NCBI RefSeq assembly: GCF_014203115.1 | Contig: NZ_JACHIJ010000002.1 | Coordinates: forward strand, 496,001-560,000 | Direction: 5' to 3' | From: Afipia massiliensis | GTDB lineage: Bacteria; Pseudomonadota; Alphaproteobacteria; Rhizobiales; Xanthobacteraceae | DNA: 64,000 nucleotides | Shown: positions 1 to 10,361 of the stretch, piece by piece | Position numbering within the stretch: position 1 is the stretch's first letter | Layout: the number at the start of each line of letters is the position of its first letter | Made by a program: the position numbers and the translations under genes | Notes under the pieces: generated by a model | What the model saw: the letters and a program-made list of their open reading frames with translations, nothing else | Told to the model about the DNA's origin: nothing | Database searches by the model: none

Positions 1-189
1 GCCTTTTTTGCGCACCATGAACGAGCCGAAAGATGACAGTTTCACCGTCTCGCCCTTCTCGAGGCAGTCGGTAATCTCCTTCAGCACCAGTTCCACGAAC
101 GCAGACGACTCCGTGCGCGAAAGCCCTACCTTTTGGTAGACGGCTTCGCACAGATCAACGCGTGTGACTGTCTTCCCGGTTCCGGTCAT
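1..189 (-). CDS. ihfA: Integration host factor subunit alpha, N-terminal part (runs off the window)
   Basis: The first 63 codons are present; the gene continues past the left edge. IhfA pairs with IhfB to bind and sharply bend DNA at specific sites, helping recombination, replication and promoter architecture. The HU/IHF fold is seen in the N-terminal helices ([16 protein letters not shown], residues 10-25) and the first strands ([12 protein letters not shown], about 46-57). The start is the ATG at 187-189. It lies 128 bases downstream of fabH on the same strand, and plsX-fabH-ihfA is a common alphaproteobacterial order, usually followed by a merR-like gene. The DNA-binding arm is outside the window. 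Confident call. Confidence 0.93.
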   Translation of the reverse strand, partial: MTGTGKTVTRVDLCEAVYQKVGLSRTESSAFVELVLKEITDCLEKGETVKLSSFGSFMVRKKG

Positions 190-317
190 CGCCTGCCCCG
201 CTCACGGCGAAAAATATTATGTTCTGAAATTATGAGCTTAGCGACCGAGGGTCAACCTTGCTCATCGATGCAACAGCATGAAGTTGTTTCAATTTGCATC
301 AGACTTTAGCAAAAGTC

Positions 318-1295
318 TCACCAGCGCAAGAGCGCTGAGCCCCATGTGAAACCGCCGCCCATCGCTTCCAGCATCAAAAGATCGTTCCTCTTGATGCGCC
401 CGTCATCGACGGCGGCGGCGAGCGCGAGAGGAATCGAAGCGGCTGAGGTGTTTCCGTGACGGTCGACGGTCAGCACCACCTTCTGCGGCGCAATATGCAG
501 CTTCTTGGCCGATGCATCGATGATGCGCTTGTTGGCCTGATGCGGAACCAGCCAGTCAACATCGTTCGCCGTCGTGCCTGTCGCCTGAAACGCGTCGACG
601 ATGACGTCGGTGATCATGCCGACGGCGTGCTTGAACACCTCACGGCCCTCCATCCGCAGATGGCCTACGGTCTGGGTGCTGGACGGCCCGCCATCGACGA
701 ACAGCTTGTCCTTGTGACGGCCGTCGGAACGCAGATGCGTGGTCAGAATGCCGCGATCGGCAGTGGTTCCCGCCTGCGGCTGCGCCTCAAGCACCACCGC
801 GCCCGCACCGTCGCCGAACAGAACGCAGGTCCCGCGATCGTTCCAGTCCAGGATGCGCGAAAAGGTTTCCGCACCGATCACCAGCGCACGCTTGAACGCG
901 CCGCTCTTCAGGAAATTGTCAGCCGTCGCCAGCGCGAAAATGAAACCCGTGCAGACAGCCTGCAGATCGAACGCGGCGCCGTGGTTGATGCCAAGACCGT
1001 GCTGAATCGCAACAGCCGTCGCCGGGAAAGTGTTGTCCGGAGTCGAGGTCGCCAGCACGATCAGGTCGATCGACTGCGCGTCGATCCCGGCATTGGCGAG
1101 CGCTGCCTGCGCAGCCTTCAGGCCCAGATGGGAGGTGAACTCTCCCTCGGCCGCAATATGGCGTTCTTTAATCCCGGTGCGCTGGACGATCCACTCGTCC
1201 GACGTATCGACCATCTTCGCCAGTTCGGCATTGGTCAAAATGCGCTCCGGCAAGTAAGAACCGTAGCCAAGCACAACCGAACGCATCACAGTCAC
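318..1295 (-). CDS. fabH: Beta-ketoacyl-ACP synthase III
   Basis: Starts fatty-acid synthesis in the cytoplasm by condensing acetyl-CoA (or another acyl-CoA starter) with malonyl-ACP. The 325 residues match the family length. The Cys-His-Asn triad is visible: C115 in LQAVCTGF, H252 in VPHQANKR and N282 in [10 protein letters not shown]. The chosen GTG start overlaps the plsX stop codon by 4 bases (GTGA), which suggests translational coupling; an ATG three codons later (1286) is the alternative. It forms a lipid-precursor run with plsX and yceD upstream. Nothing unusual is seen in the sequence. Confidence 0.97.
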   Translation of the reverse strand: MTVMRSVVLGYGSYLPERILTNAELAKMVDTSDEWIVQRTGIKERHIAAEGEFTSHLGLKAAQAALANAGIDAQSIDLIVLATSTPDNTFPATAVAIQHGLGINHGAAFDLQAVCTGFIFALATADNFLKSGAFKRALVIGAETFSRILDWNDRGTCVLFGDGAGAVVLEAQPQAGTTADRGILTTHLRSDGRHKDKLFVDGGPSSTQTVGHLRMEGREVFKHAVGMITDVIVDAFQATGTTANDVDWLVPHQANKRIIDASAKKLHIAPQKVVLTVDRHGNTSAASIPLALAAAVDDGRIKRNDLLMLEAMGGGFTWGSALLRW

Positions 1296-2353
1296 GAGAC
1301 AGCCTCCTGCGCATTCGGCACGATCGAAAGAGCGTGGCCGTCGCGGTTGAGTGTTTGATTGATCTTGGGCAGGAGATCGTAGCGGACCATGTCGTAACCA
1401 ACATCAACTGCCGACGCAAAGCCCTCAGCGTCAGTGCCGCCGTGGCTCTTGATGACCACTCCGTTCAGCCCAAGGAAGACGCCGCCGTTAACTTTGCGGG
1501 GGTCCATTTTATCCCGCAACGCGTTGAAGGCGCCTCGCGCGAAAATATAACCGAGCTTGGAGCGCCAGGTCCGGCTCATGGCGCTGCGCAGATATTCCGC
1601 GATCTGCCGTGCCGTACCCTCAGCGGTCTTCAGGGCGATGTTGCCGCTGAACCCCTCGGTCACGATCACGTCGGCTGCCCCCCTGCCGATGCCGTCGCCC
1701 TCGACGAAGCCAATGAAGTCGAGCTGCGACAGGTTCATGGCCCGGAGCAGTTCGGCAGCCCCGCGCACTTCCTCCACGCCCTTCACTTCCTCGACTCCGA
1801 TGTTGAGCAGGCCCACCGTCGGACGTTCAAGATCGAACAGAACGCTTGCCATCGCACTGCCCATGATCGCGAGCGACGCGAGATGGCGGGCATCGCCGCC
1901 GATCGAGGCGCCGACATCGAGCACAACGGACTCACCGCGCACCGTCGGCCATACCGCAGCGATGGCCGGTCGGTCGATGCCGGGCATCATCCGCAGATTG
2001 AGCCGCGACATCGCCATCAGCGCGCCGGTGTTGCCGGCGGACACCACGACGTCGGCGTCGCCCCTCTTCACGGCGTCGATCGCCAGCCACATCGAAGAGG
2101 ACTTGCGGCCCCGGCGCAGCGCCTGGCTGGGCTTCTCGTCCATGCTGATCGCAATGTCGGCGTGAAAGACCCGCGAGACGGCCTTGAGCGCGGGATGTGC
2201 ATCGAGCTGCGCATTGATCAGCGCGCTGTCGCCAAACAGCAGGAATTCGACGTCGCTGTGGCGCATCAACGCGAGCGCCGCGCCTGGAACGATAATCGAT
2301 GCACCGAAATCGCCGCCCATGGCGTCAAGCGCGATTCGAACCTTCTGCGGCAT
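1292..2353 (-). CDS. plsX: Phosphate acyltransferase PlsX
   Basis: Peripheral membrane enzyme that turns acyl-ACP into acyl-phosphate, the donor used by PlsY in the first acylation of glycerol-3-phosphate. The protein has 353 residues, normal for the family. The N-terminal [12 protein letters not shown] signature (residues 5-16) and the later [11 protein letters not shown] and [11 protein letters not shown] segments are diagnostic. It starts at an ATG at 2351-2353 and its stop overlaps the fabH start. The preceding gene yceD is 200 bases away; rpmF, which often lies between yceD and plsX, is absent here. Confidence 0.96.
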   Translation of the reverse strand: MPQKVRIALDAMGGDFGASIIVPGAALALMRHSDVEFLLFGDSALINAQLDAHPALKAVSRVFHADIAISMDEKPSQALRRGRKSSSMWLAIDAVKRGDADVVVSAGNTGALMAMSRLNLRMMPGIDRPAIAAVWPTVRGESVVLDVGASIGGDARHLASLAIMGSAMASVLFDLERPTVGLLNIGVEEVKGVEEVRGAAELLRAMNLSQLDFIGFVEGDGIGRGAADVIVTEGFSGNIALKTAEGTARQIAEYLRSAMSRTWRSKLGYIFARGAFNALRDKMDPRKVNGGVFLGLNGVVIKSHGGTDAEGFASAVDVGYDMVRYDLLPKINQTLNRDGHALSIVPNAQEAVS

Positions 2354-2553
2354 AAGCGTCCCGGAAACCTGATCGTTGCGGCCTCGAAGCGACTGGCCGC
2401 GAGCTGGAAGCCATCGTCTCCGACGGCGGTGGGCGGAAGTCTACGCCACTGACAGCGCAACCCCAGCCGGGGCAGCGACAATAGCGTTTTTGTGGTGCGA
2501 TACAACGGCTTGACCCAAGCTGCGGCTTCGGTCAAGCGCCCGCTGCAGCCGTG

Positions 2554-3144
2554 TCATTTTCCCTTGGGTTTTTTACCCTTTGCACCGTCCGGCTTCTCCT
2601 TGAGCGCCTTCAGGGCCGCAAAGGGGTGCTCGTCGGGATCCTCAGGGGTCTCAGGCGGAGCGAATGCCACGCCCGGCTTGCGCGGATAGGTATCTATTCC
2701 CAGAACCAGAAACTCAGCCGCCAGTTGGCCGAGGTCGATGGCGCCATGGACGATGGGCTCCGGAGGATTGGAGATTTCGGCATCCTCACCCTGCTCCTTC
2801 TGGACGGATTTCGGACTAACGGCAATTTGCGACGGCGGCGCGAAGACCGCAGTAATCGCTTCCTCGATATCGTTCTCGACTGGATCGAGCGACACAACGC
2901 AGGTTTGCTCCACCCGCGCTCTGACCGTGCCGGTGACATTCACGATACCTCCCGCCTCGGGAATGACGTCGAGCGTCGCCACGGCCCGCAGCACCGCATT
3001 CACGCCGGCGGTGGCGGCCAGTAGACCGCGTTGAGCCGGGGTGGCCTCCAGCACCTGATGCAGCCCCGCCTCCGGCAACTGGGCCACCAGAACCGGGAAG
3101 CTCCAGGGAAGATCGCTATTCGGCATATGACTCGCCTTGCTCAT
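2554..3144 (-). CDS. YceD/DUF177 family protein
   Basis: A 196-residue member of the DUF177 (YceD) family. In other bacteria the family is linked with large ribosomal RNA accumulation and sits next to rpmF/plsX; its biochemical activity is not established. Seen here: a beta-rich core with VNVTGTVRARVEQTCV (the family pattern of a Cys after a charged strand, near residue 88), SLDPVENDIEEAI, and a basic tail ending in KGKKPKGK. The ATG at 3142-3144 overlaps the stop of the upstream chaperone gene by 4 bases (ATGA), which fixes the start against a longer open frame. It heads the yceD-plsX-fabH run. Confidence 0.85.
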   Translation of the reverse strand: MSKASHMPNSDLPWSFPVLVAQLPEAGLHQVLEATPAQRGLLAATAGVNAVLRAVATLDVIPEAGGIVNVTGTVRARVEQTCVVSLDPVENDIEEAITAVFAPPSQIAVSPKSVQKEQGEDAEISNPPEPIVHGAIDLGQLAAEFLVLGIDTYPRKPGVAFAPPETPEDPDEHPFAALKALKEKPDGAKGKKPKGK

Positions 3145-3695
3145 GATGCTCCGCCTTGGGAGGCGGCCGCAGGCCTTGGAAACGCCCACGCCCCCTTGCG
3201 AACGGCCTCGTCAGCCGATTTTGTGAGGCTATCGCTGGTTTCACGAACATAGGCGGCCAGCACTCTCGCGCCATCCGCGGCCTCGCCGTTGAAGACATTC
3301 TTGGACAACGCCTGCGCCAATTCCTCGTCACCCGCCTCAAAAGCGAGATCGTAGGCGGCCGAGCGTCCGTAGAACGCCTCCCCGAAAGCCTGCATGCGTT
3401 TCGGAACGGTCAGGTCGCCAACCCCCATCTCGCGAAGGTTGCCGTCCATGTCAGCGCAGAAATGGTCGAAAAGCGCCTGTGACATACTGTTTCCACCCTC
3501 CACCGCTTGCAACCGGCGCAGCACCAGCCACAGGTGCAGGATCAGCATGTCGAATCGGCCATTAACCGTGTCGCGCACGCCAAGGCTTGCGTAAAACGCC
3601 GGTTCTCGCGCTTGCGCCACGATCATGCCATAGATGGCTTCAATGGTGCCGCGCGGGACGGTGGGGTTCCTGAAGCGATTGAACGGCCAAAGCAT
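3141..3695 (-). CDS. Ubiquinol-cytochrome c chaperone (CBP3-like) family protein
   Basis: A 184-residue protein of the ubiquinol-cytochrome c chaperone family, named after mitochondrial Cbp3, which assists cytochrome b/bc1 assembly. The family core is seen in IYGMIVAQAREPAFYASLG (about 20-38), the helix DMLILHLWLVLRRLQ and LFDHFCADMDGNLREMGVGD, followed by GEAFYGRSAAYD. The open frame extends 45 codons further upstream, but that stretch lacks family features and overlaps the bamE start region on the other strand, so the ATG at 3693-3695 (MLWPF) was chosen. It overlaps yceD by 4 bases and is divergent from bamE. A role in bc1 assembly is inferred from the family. Confidence 0.85.
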   Translation of the reverse strand: MLWPFNRFRNPTVPRGTIEAIYGMIVAQAREPAFYASLGVRDTVNGRFDMLILHLWLVLRRLQAVEGGNSMSQALFDHFCADMDGNLREMGVGDLTVPKRMQAFGEAFYGRSAAYDLAFEAGDEELAQALSKNVFNGEAADGARVLAAYVRETSDSLTKSADEAVRKGAWAFPRPAAASQGGAS

Positions 3696-3828
3696 TTTTC
3701 GTTTCCACGTCGAAGCCGGCGACGATCCAGATCGTCCAGTCGGCCCCCGGTGTGTTGAAATCAGAAGCTCTGCCCGGTACGTCAACGCTTCGGCTGATGC
3801 AAGAGGCAAGAGGAAGGCCACGCGCGAC

Positions 3829-4305
3829 ATGACGGTTTTCAGACAGCCCGGTCTTCAGATCGCCGGAGAGCGACGGTTTGCGGCGCGCCTGCGTGCGGCG
3901 GCTGCGATGATGCTTGTGTGCGCCGCGCTGGCCGCCTGCACCGGCGAGCAGTTCCAGAAGGGCTACATCCTGCCCCCCGGAGCGCTTGAGCAAATTCCTA
4001 TCGGCGCCAGCCAGGATCAGGTTCTGATCGTGATGGGAACACCCTCCACCGTCGCCACCCTGAGCGGCGAGGTTTTCTATTACATTTCCCAGCGCTCGGA
4101 ACGCAAAGTCGCATTCATGCAACAGAGCGTCATCGATCAGCGGGTGATCGCGATTTACTTCGACAAGAACCGCACGGTCCAGCGCGTGGCCAACTACGGA
4201 CTCCAGGACGGCAAGATCTTCGATTTCATCAGCCGCACCACCCCGACCAGCGGTCAGGAAATGAGCTACCTCACACCGATCTTCAAGCTTCTCAGCCCGA
4301 ACTGA
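3829..4305 (+). CDS. bamE: Outer membrane protein assembly factor BamE
   Basis: A 158-residue lipoprotein subunit of the BAM complex, which folds beta-barrel proteins into the outer membrane. A signal peptide is followed by the lipobox LAAC with Cys37, giving a lipid-anchored periplasmic protein. The SmpA/OmlA core is seen in KGYILPPGALEQIPIGASQDQVLIVMGTPS (split here as KGYILPPGALEQ and GASQDQVLIVMGTPS) and the following VFYYISQ strand. The ATG at 3829 has an AGGAAGG ribosome site 12-18 bases upstream; longer upstream codons overlap the divergent chaperone gene and are rejected. A short hairpin follows the stop. Confidence 0.92.
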   Translation: MTVFRQPGLQIAGERRFAARLRAAAAMMLVCAALAACTGEQFQKGYILPPGALEQIPIGASQDQVLIVMGTPSTVATLSGEVFYYISQRSERKVAFMQQSVIDQRVIAIYFDKNRTVQRVANYGLQDGKIFDFISRTTPTSGQEMSYLTPIFKLLSPN

Positions 4306-4319
4306 TGTCGCTGGTCGCG

Positions 4320-4338
4320 CCGGCAGTTCAACTGCCGG
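4320..4338 (+). terminator. Hairpin after bamE, possible terminator
   Basis: Perfect inverted repeat CCGGCAGT-TCA-ACTGCCGG 14 bases after the bamE stop, followed only by a weakly T-rich TATTCTGCT. Plausible as an intrinsic terminator but without a proper U tract. Confidence 0.45.
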
Positions 4339-4462
4339 TATTCTGCTGAGCGAAATACCCGAGCTTTGCAGCGTAACGGCTGCGCTTGCCGTTACGGAAC
4401 CTGCCCGCTACGCTTCCTTCCAACAAGATCTCGCAAACGAGATGTATCTGGGAGGATAACCG

Positions 4463-5464
4463 ATGACGCGTTCACTATCCCGCCGCTCCGTGCTGTCAGG
4501 CGCCGCGGCCCTTTCCACAAGTCCGCTCTGGCCGCGCCCGGCGCGATCCGCCGACTGGCGTCCAACCGACACGGTGCGGATCATCGTGCCGGCAGCGCCC
4601 GGCGGCAGCACGGACGTGATCGGCCGCTACCTCGCACAACACCTGCAGGCGGCGTGGGGCATATCGGCGGTCGTCGAAAACAAGTCCGGCGGCGGCGGCA
4701 CTATCGGCACCTCGTTTTTCGTTCAGCAGAAACCCGACGGCAACACGATTCTCGTGGGCAATCCGGGGCCGAACGCGGTGGCCTTCAGCATCTTCCGGTC
4801 CCTGCCCTACAAGGCCGATCAACTGCAGCCGGTGACCAACGCGATCCGGATTCCAAATATCGTGTCGGCGCATCCCTCCAGCGGGATCAAATCGATCAAG
4901 GAACTGATCGCCTATCTCAAGGCCAATCCGGACAAGCTGAACTACGGCACGTCGGGGGTCGGGCAAAGCCCGCACCTGACCGCCGTCTGGTTCATGCAAT
5001 TGACCGGCGTGAAGATGACGCACATTCCGTTCCGGGGCGCTGGCCCCGCTCTCACCGGGGCGCTGGGCGGGGACGTGGCGATCCTGTTCGACAACCTCTA
5101 TCCATCGCTACCACAGGCGGAAGACGGCAAACTCGTCGCGCTGGCCGTGACGACGCCGGAGCGCAGTTTCAAGGCGCCGAATATTCCGACCATGCGCGAA
5201 AGCGCGCCGGAGCTCGCCAACTTCGACGTCTCGTCCTGGTTCGGAATGTTCATGCAAGCTGGAACACCGCGGCCGATCGTCGATGCGTACAACGCCGAGA
5301 TCAAGAAGATGCTGGCACGCGAGGACATCAAGAAGAACATCGCCGCGATGGGCGCCGTGACCGACTACGGAACGCCCGAGCAGTACTCGGCCTTTATCGA
5401 TGCCGAGATCAAAAAATTCGCGGGCATCATCAACAAGGAAGGTCTGAAGATGGACGTCAACTGA
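4463..5464 (+). CDS. Tripartite tricarboxylate transporter (Bug/TctC family) substrate-binding protein
   Basis: A 333-residue periplasmic binding protein of the Bug/TctC family. These bind small carboxylates such as citrate, aromatic acids or amino acids for TctAB-type carriers. The N-terminus has a twin-arginine-like signal (RRSVLSGAAAL, cleavage probably near ARSA-DW). The family motifs VRIIVPAAPGGSTDVIGR and NKSGGGGTIG, and later LNYGTSGVGQSPHL, are clear. GGAGG lies 8 bases before the ATG. No tctA or tctB is adjacent, which is usual for the expanded Bug families of Bradyrhizobiaceae and Bordetella, so the ligand and partner cannot be read from context. A strong terminator follows. Confidence 0.9.
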   Translation: MTRSLSRRSVLSGAAALSTSPLWPRPARSADWRPTDTVRIIVPAAPGGSTDVIGRYLAQHLQAAWGISAVVENKSGGGGTIGTSFFVQQKPDGNTILVGNPGPNAVAFSIFRSLPYKADQLQPVTNAIRIPNIVSAHPSSGIKSIKELIAYLKANPDKLNYGTSGVGQSPHLTAVWFMQLTGVKMTHIPFRGAGPALTGALGGDVAILFDNLYPSLPQAEDGKLVALAVTTPERSFKAPNIPTMRESAPELANFDVSSWFGMFMQAGTPRPIVDAYNAEIKKMLAREDIKKNIAAMGAVTDYGTPEQYSAFIDAEIKKFAGIINKEGLKMDVN

Positions 5465-5497
5465 CGCTCCACGCGACGCAGTTTTTCCAAAACAAAC

Positions 5498-5530
5498 CGG
5501 CCGCCTTGCGAAGTCCCCGCAAGGCGGCCG
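5498..5530 (+). terminator. Intrinsic terminator after the Bug protein gene
   Basis: A 13-bp perfect stem (5498-5510 with 5518-5530, CGGCCGCCTTGCG) with a 7-base loop, followed by TTTCCTGTTT. It sits 33 bases after the stop codon and may also serve the small gene converging from the other strand. Confidence 0.75.
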
Positions 5531-5554
5531 TTTCCTGTTTCACAAAGCGTAAAG

Positions 5555-5707
5555 TCAGACTGACATCAAACCCTGTTCAACGAATCTATAACCGGCCTCC
5601 CACCGCTGATGCTGCTCGGTATTTTCCGGATAGGGATTGTCGTGCGGCTCGTTGTTGAATCGTGCGAGCTTCCCCTGCTCGAACGGATCGCCGTCGTCTG
5701 CTGCCAT
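5555..5707 (-). CDS. Small RMF/CrpP-like protein
   Basis: A 50-residue acidic protein. The layout DPFEQGKLARF, then DNPYPENTE, then QRWEAGYRF matches in outline the ribosome modulation factor/CrpP family, where G-x-x-A, a Cys/Asn-Pro-Tyr segment and W-x-x-G-[WY] are spaced this way. In enteric bacteria RMF helps to dimerise and silence ribosomes in stationary phase; whether this protein does so is inference. The start at 5705-5707 is supported by GGGAGG 8 bases upstream. The open frame continues 22 codons upstream without a ribosome site and was not used. It stands alone between two terminators. Confidence 0.65.
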   Translation of the reverse strand: MAADDGDPFEQGKLARFNNEPHDNPYPENTEQHQRWEAGYRFVEQGLMSV

Positions 5708-5846
5708 GTGTAGCCTCCCTTGTTTAACCGGAGACAACGCCCGCAATCGCGATCGGGTTTCATCGCCTTTCAAAATTTTCGGCGTGGATAACGATTCAAC
5801 CTGTCATCAAATCGCAACAATCACCTGTGGCATCCGCGCAAAGAAA

Positions 5847-5872
5847 AACCCCGCAGCGTGAGCCGCGGGGTT
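5847..5872 (-). terminator. Intrinsic terminator of hppA
   Basis: Stem AACCCCGC/GCGGGGTT with a 10-base loop, followed on the minus strand by TTTTCTTTGC, 24 bases after the hppA stop. A good intrinsic terminator. Confidence 0.8.
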
Positions 5873-5895
5873 CTTCGATTTCAGGATTGTGGCGA

Positions 5896-8019
<2,124 letters not shown>

Positions 8020-8255
8020 TGATTTTTGCCTCAGATCCCTGCTGTTTCCCCAGTAACGCCCCACAGGCCGTACAGGGTGGCCGGGCGCGCAAAAAAGGAG
8101 GCATGCTTTCGTCAAAAGGCGAAATGCTGCCTCAATTCGGCGCGGACATTGCCAAAATCATATCCCTGACGCAACGCCGCCAAGACCCCGCAAGCCCCTT
8201 TTTCGGGCGATTCAAGGAATGCCGCACAGGACGTTTGTTTGCAGTGCGAAAAACG

Positions 8256-9248
8256 TCAGAAGTGGCTGTAGGACAGGCGTTTCAGCGCCACTGGCTTGCC
8301 AGCTGCATCGAGGAACCGGGGCGCAGCCGCACCGGCCTCGACCTTGCCGATGCCTCTGAGCTGCACATTGACCTGCCTTGCAGCGGCGAGAAACGAATCC
8401 CACCGATTCTCCGGGATTGCGCAGACGACCTCGTAATCGTCGCCGCCCGACACGATGGCTTCGATACTCGAGCTACTCTTGGCGACCAGCGCGCGCGCCT
8501 GCTCCGAGAGCGGAACAGCCATCAGGTCGATGGATGCAGAAATCCCCGATGCGGTGCAGAGCTTGGCGAGATCGCCCGCCAGTCCGTCCGACACGTCCAT
8601 GGCTGCGCTGGCATGTTCGCGGATCGCCACAGCAAGCGCATTGCGCGGCTGCGGCACGCGGTAGCGCTGGATCAGAAATTCGCGTGACGACGTATCGAGC
8701 CCCTCGCCCGCCTGCCCCTTGAGAATACGCAGACCCAGCGCGGCATCGCCGATGGTGCCGGTCACCGCGATCCGGTCGCCGGGCTTCGCACCGGTGCGGC
8801 GAACCATTCGGCCCGGCGGCACGCGGCCGAACGCTGTAATCGAAATCATCAGCGGCCCCGGCGTCGACACCGTATCGCCCCCCAGCACCGGACAACCGAA
8901 CGTCGCTGCATCCTCGCCAAGCGCACGCGCGAACGGCGCAAGCCATTGCTCTTTCGCTTCGCGCAGCGCCAGCGTCAGGACGAAGCCTGCAGGGACGGCA
9001 CCCTTGGCCGCCAGATCCGACAGATTCACACGCAACGCCTTGCGCGCAATGGTGTCGGGCGGATCGCCGGGAAGAAAATGGACGCCTTCAACGATGGCGT
9101 CCGTCGTCACGACAAGATCGTCACCCGCATGATTCAGCAGCGCCGCATCGTCGATCAGACCGAACGCGCCGGGATCGGTCGCGAGCGGACGGAAGTAGCG
9201 CGCGATCAGGTCGTCCTCGCCCGATGCTCCGGCACCCGGCGTCGTCAT
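8256..9248 (-). CDS. thiL: Thiamine-monophosphate kinase
   Basis: A 330-residue ThiL that phosphorylates thiamine phosphate to thiamine diphosphate with ATP. The family marks are the N-terminal GEDDLIARYF, LIDDAALL (metal-binding aspartates), VEGVHF, the KALRVNLSDLAAKGA segment and the glycine-rich GGDTVSTPG and GDRIAVTGTIGDAALGL. It starts at the ATG 9246-9248, two bases after the nusB stop, so it is probably translated from the same message as nusB. It belongs to the vitamin/transcription cluster ribH-nusB-thiL. Confidence 0.95.
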   Translation of the reverse strand: MTTPGAGASGEDDLIARYFRPLATDPGAFGLIDDAALLNHAGDDLVVTTDAIVEGVHFLPGDPPDTIARKALRVNLSDLAAKGAVPAGFVLTLALREAKEQWLAPFARALGEDAATFGCPVLGGDTVSTPGPLMISITAFGRVPPGRMVRRTGAKPGDRIAVTGTIGDAALGLRILKGQAGEGLDTSSREFLIQRYRVPQPRNALAVAIREHASAAMDVSDGLAGDLAKLCTASGISASIDLMAVPLSEQARALVAKSSSSIEAIVSGGDDYEVVCAIPENRWDSFLAAARQVNVQLRGIGKVEAGAAAPRFLDAAGKPVALKRLSYSHF

Positions 9249-9250
9249 TG

Positions 9251-9757
9251 CTATTGCCCCGTCCGCGCGAATTCCGGCGCACGAAACTGCCGCGCAATCT
9301 GGTCGAGCACAGCATTCACCATGCCGGTTTCGTCCTTGTCCACGAAGGCATGAGCCACATCGACATATTCCGACACCACGACACGCGCCGGAATATCCTT
9401 GCGGTGTTCGAGTTCATAGGCCCCCGCCCGCAGTGTCGCGCGCAGGATCGCGTCGATGCGCTTCAGCGGCCAGCCGCTTTCGAGCGCCTTGTCGATCAGC
9501 GGATCGAGCTTGCTCTGGTCGCGCACCACACCCGCGACGACATCCTTGAAGAACGCCGCTTCCGCTGGCAGGTAGGTATCGCCCTCGACTTCGCTGCCAA
9601 GCCAATGACTTTCAAACTCGGCGAAGATGTCTTCGATGCCGGCGCCTGCGATATCCATCTGATACAGCGCCTGCACAGCGGCAAGGCGCGCAGCACCGCG
9701 CCGGTTGGCCTTGCGGTCGCCCGGTCCCTTGTCGCCGGCTTTCTTGGCGTCGCTCAT
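9251..9757 (-). CDS. nusB: Transcription antitermination factor NusB
   Basis: A 168-residue all-helical NusB. With NusE (S10) it binds boxA RNA to allow antitermination of ribosomal RNA operons. Seen: [20 protein letters not shown] (about 19-38), [20 protein letters not shown] and [13 protein letters not shown], typical of the family. The ATG at 9755-9757 overlaps the ribH stop by 4 bases (ATGA), which decides the start against an upstream open frame that is only the ribH shadow. Translationally coupled to ribH, and followed after 2 bases by thiL. Confidence 0.95.
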   Translation of the reverse strand: MSDAKKAGDKGPGDRKANRRGAARLAAVQALYQMDIAGAGIEDIFAEFESHWLGSEVEGDTYLPAEAAFFKDVVAGVVRDQSKLDPLIDKALESGWPLKRIDAILRATLRAGAYELEHRKDIPARVVVSEYVDVAHAFVDKDETGMVNAVLDQIARQFRAPEFARTGQ

Positions 9758-10251
9758 AGCGGTTTCGCCAAACGCTTCTTGATACGCATCATGGTGAGCG
9801 CCGCGCGAGCCGCGTCGCCGCCCTTGTTCAGCTTGTCGGCGCGGGCGCGTTCCCACGCCTGCTCCGTCGTATTCACGGTAATGATGCCGTTGCCGAGCGG
9901 CAGGCTGCGCGCCACGGCGAGGTCCATCAGCGCCCGCGACGATTCCATCGACACGATCTCGAAGTGGATGGTGTCGCCGCGCACCACGCAGCCCAGCGCG
10001 ATGGCGCCATCGTACTGACGGCCGTTCTTCTTCGACGCGTCGAGCGCAATCGCAATCGCTGCCGGAATTTCGAGAGCGCCCGGAACGCTGATCACATCGT
10101 AGCCGACGCCCGCGGCCACCAGCTCCTTGATCGCACCCTGAAGCAGCGCTTCCTGGATATCGTCGTAGAACCGGGCTTCGATGATGACGACGGTCGCGCC
10201 GCTGATGTCGGTTTGATCCTTGAGTTCTGCGCGGCGCGGTTCGGCCATCAT
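9754..10251 (-). CDS. ribH: 6,7-dimethyl-8-ribityllumazine synthase
   Basis: A 165-residue lumazine synthase, the penultimate step of riboflavin synthesis. Motifs: [28 protein letters not shown] (substrate binding), [16 protein letters not shown] with the catalytic His, and [17 protein letters not shown]. Two ATG codons stand in tandem at 10251 and 10248. Its partner enzymes ribE and ribD lie upstream on the same strand, but a TetR gene and an acyl-CoA synthetase gene separate them from ribH here. Confidence 0.95.
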   Translation of the reverse strand: MMAEPRRAELKDQTDISGATVVIIEARFYDDIQEALLQGAIKELVAAGVGYDVISVPGALEIPAAIAIALDASKKNGRQYDGAIALGCVVRGDTIHFEIVSMESSRALMDLAVARSLPLGNGIITVNTTEQAWERARADKLNKGGDAARAALTMMRIKKRLAKPL

Positions 10252-10361
10252 TCCATCCAGTCAAAGGGGTTTCGGTGTTTGCGCGTTTGTAGTCGCTGAG
10301 CGCCACAAAGCCAAGCACAACAGCCCCTTTTCACGGCAGGGATGCAGCTCCGAATCCGGCC

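Noticed and set aside
2354-2553. Search for rpmF between yceD and plsX
   Set aside because: The gap has no frame resembling ribosomal protein L32; a weak 8-bp hairpin (2508-2515/2530-2537) without a U tract is all that is seen.
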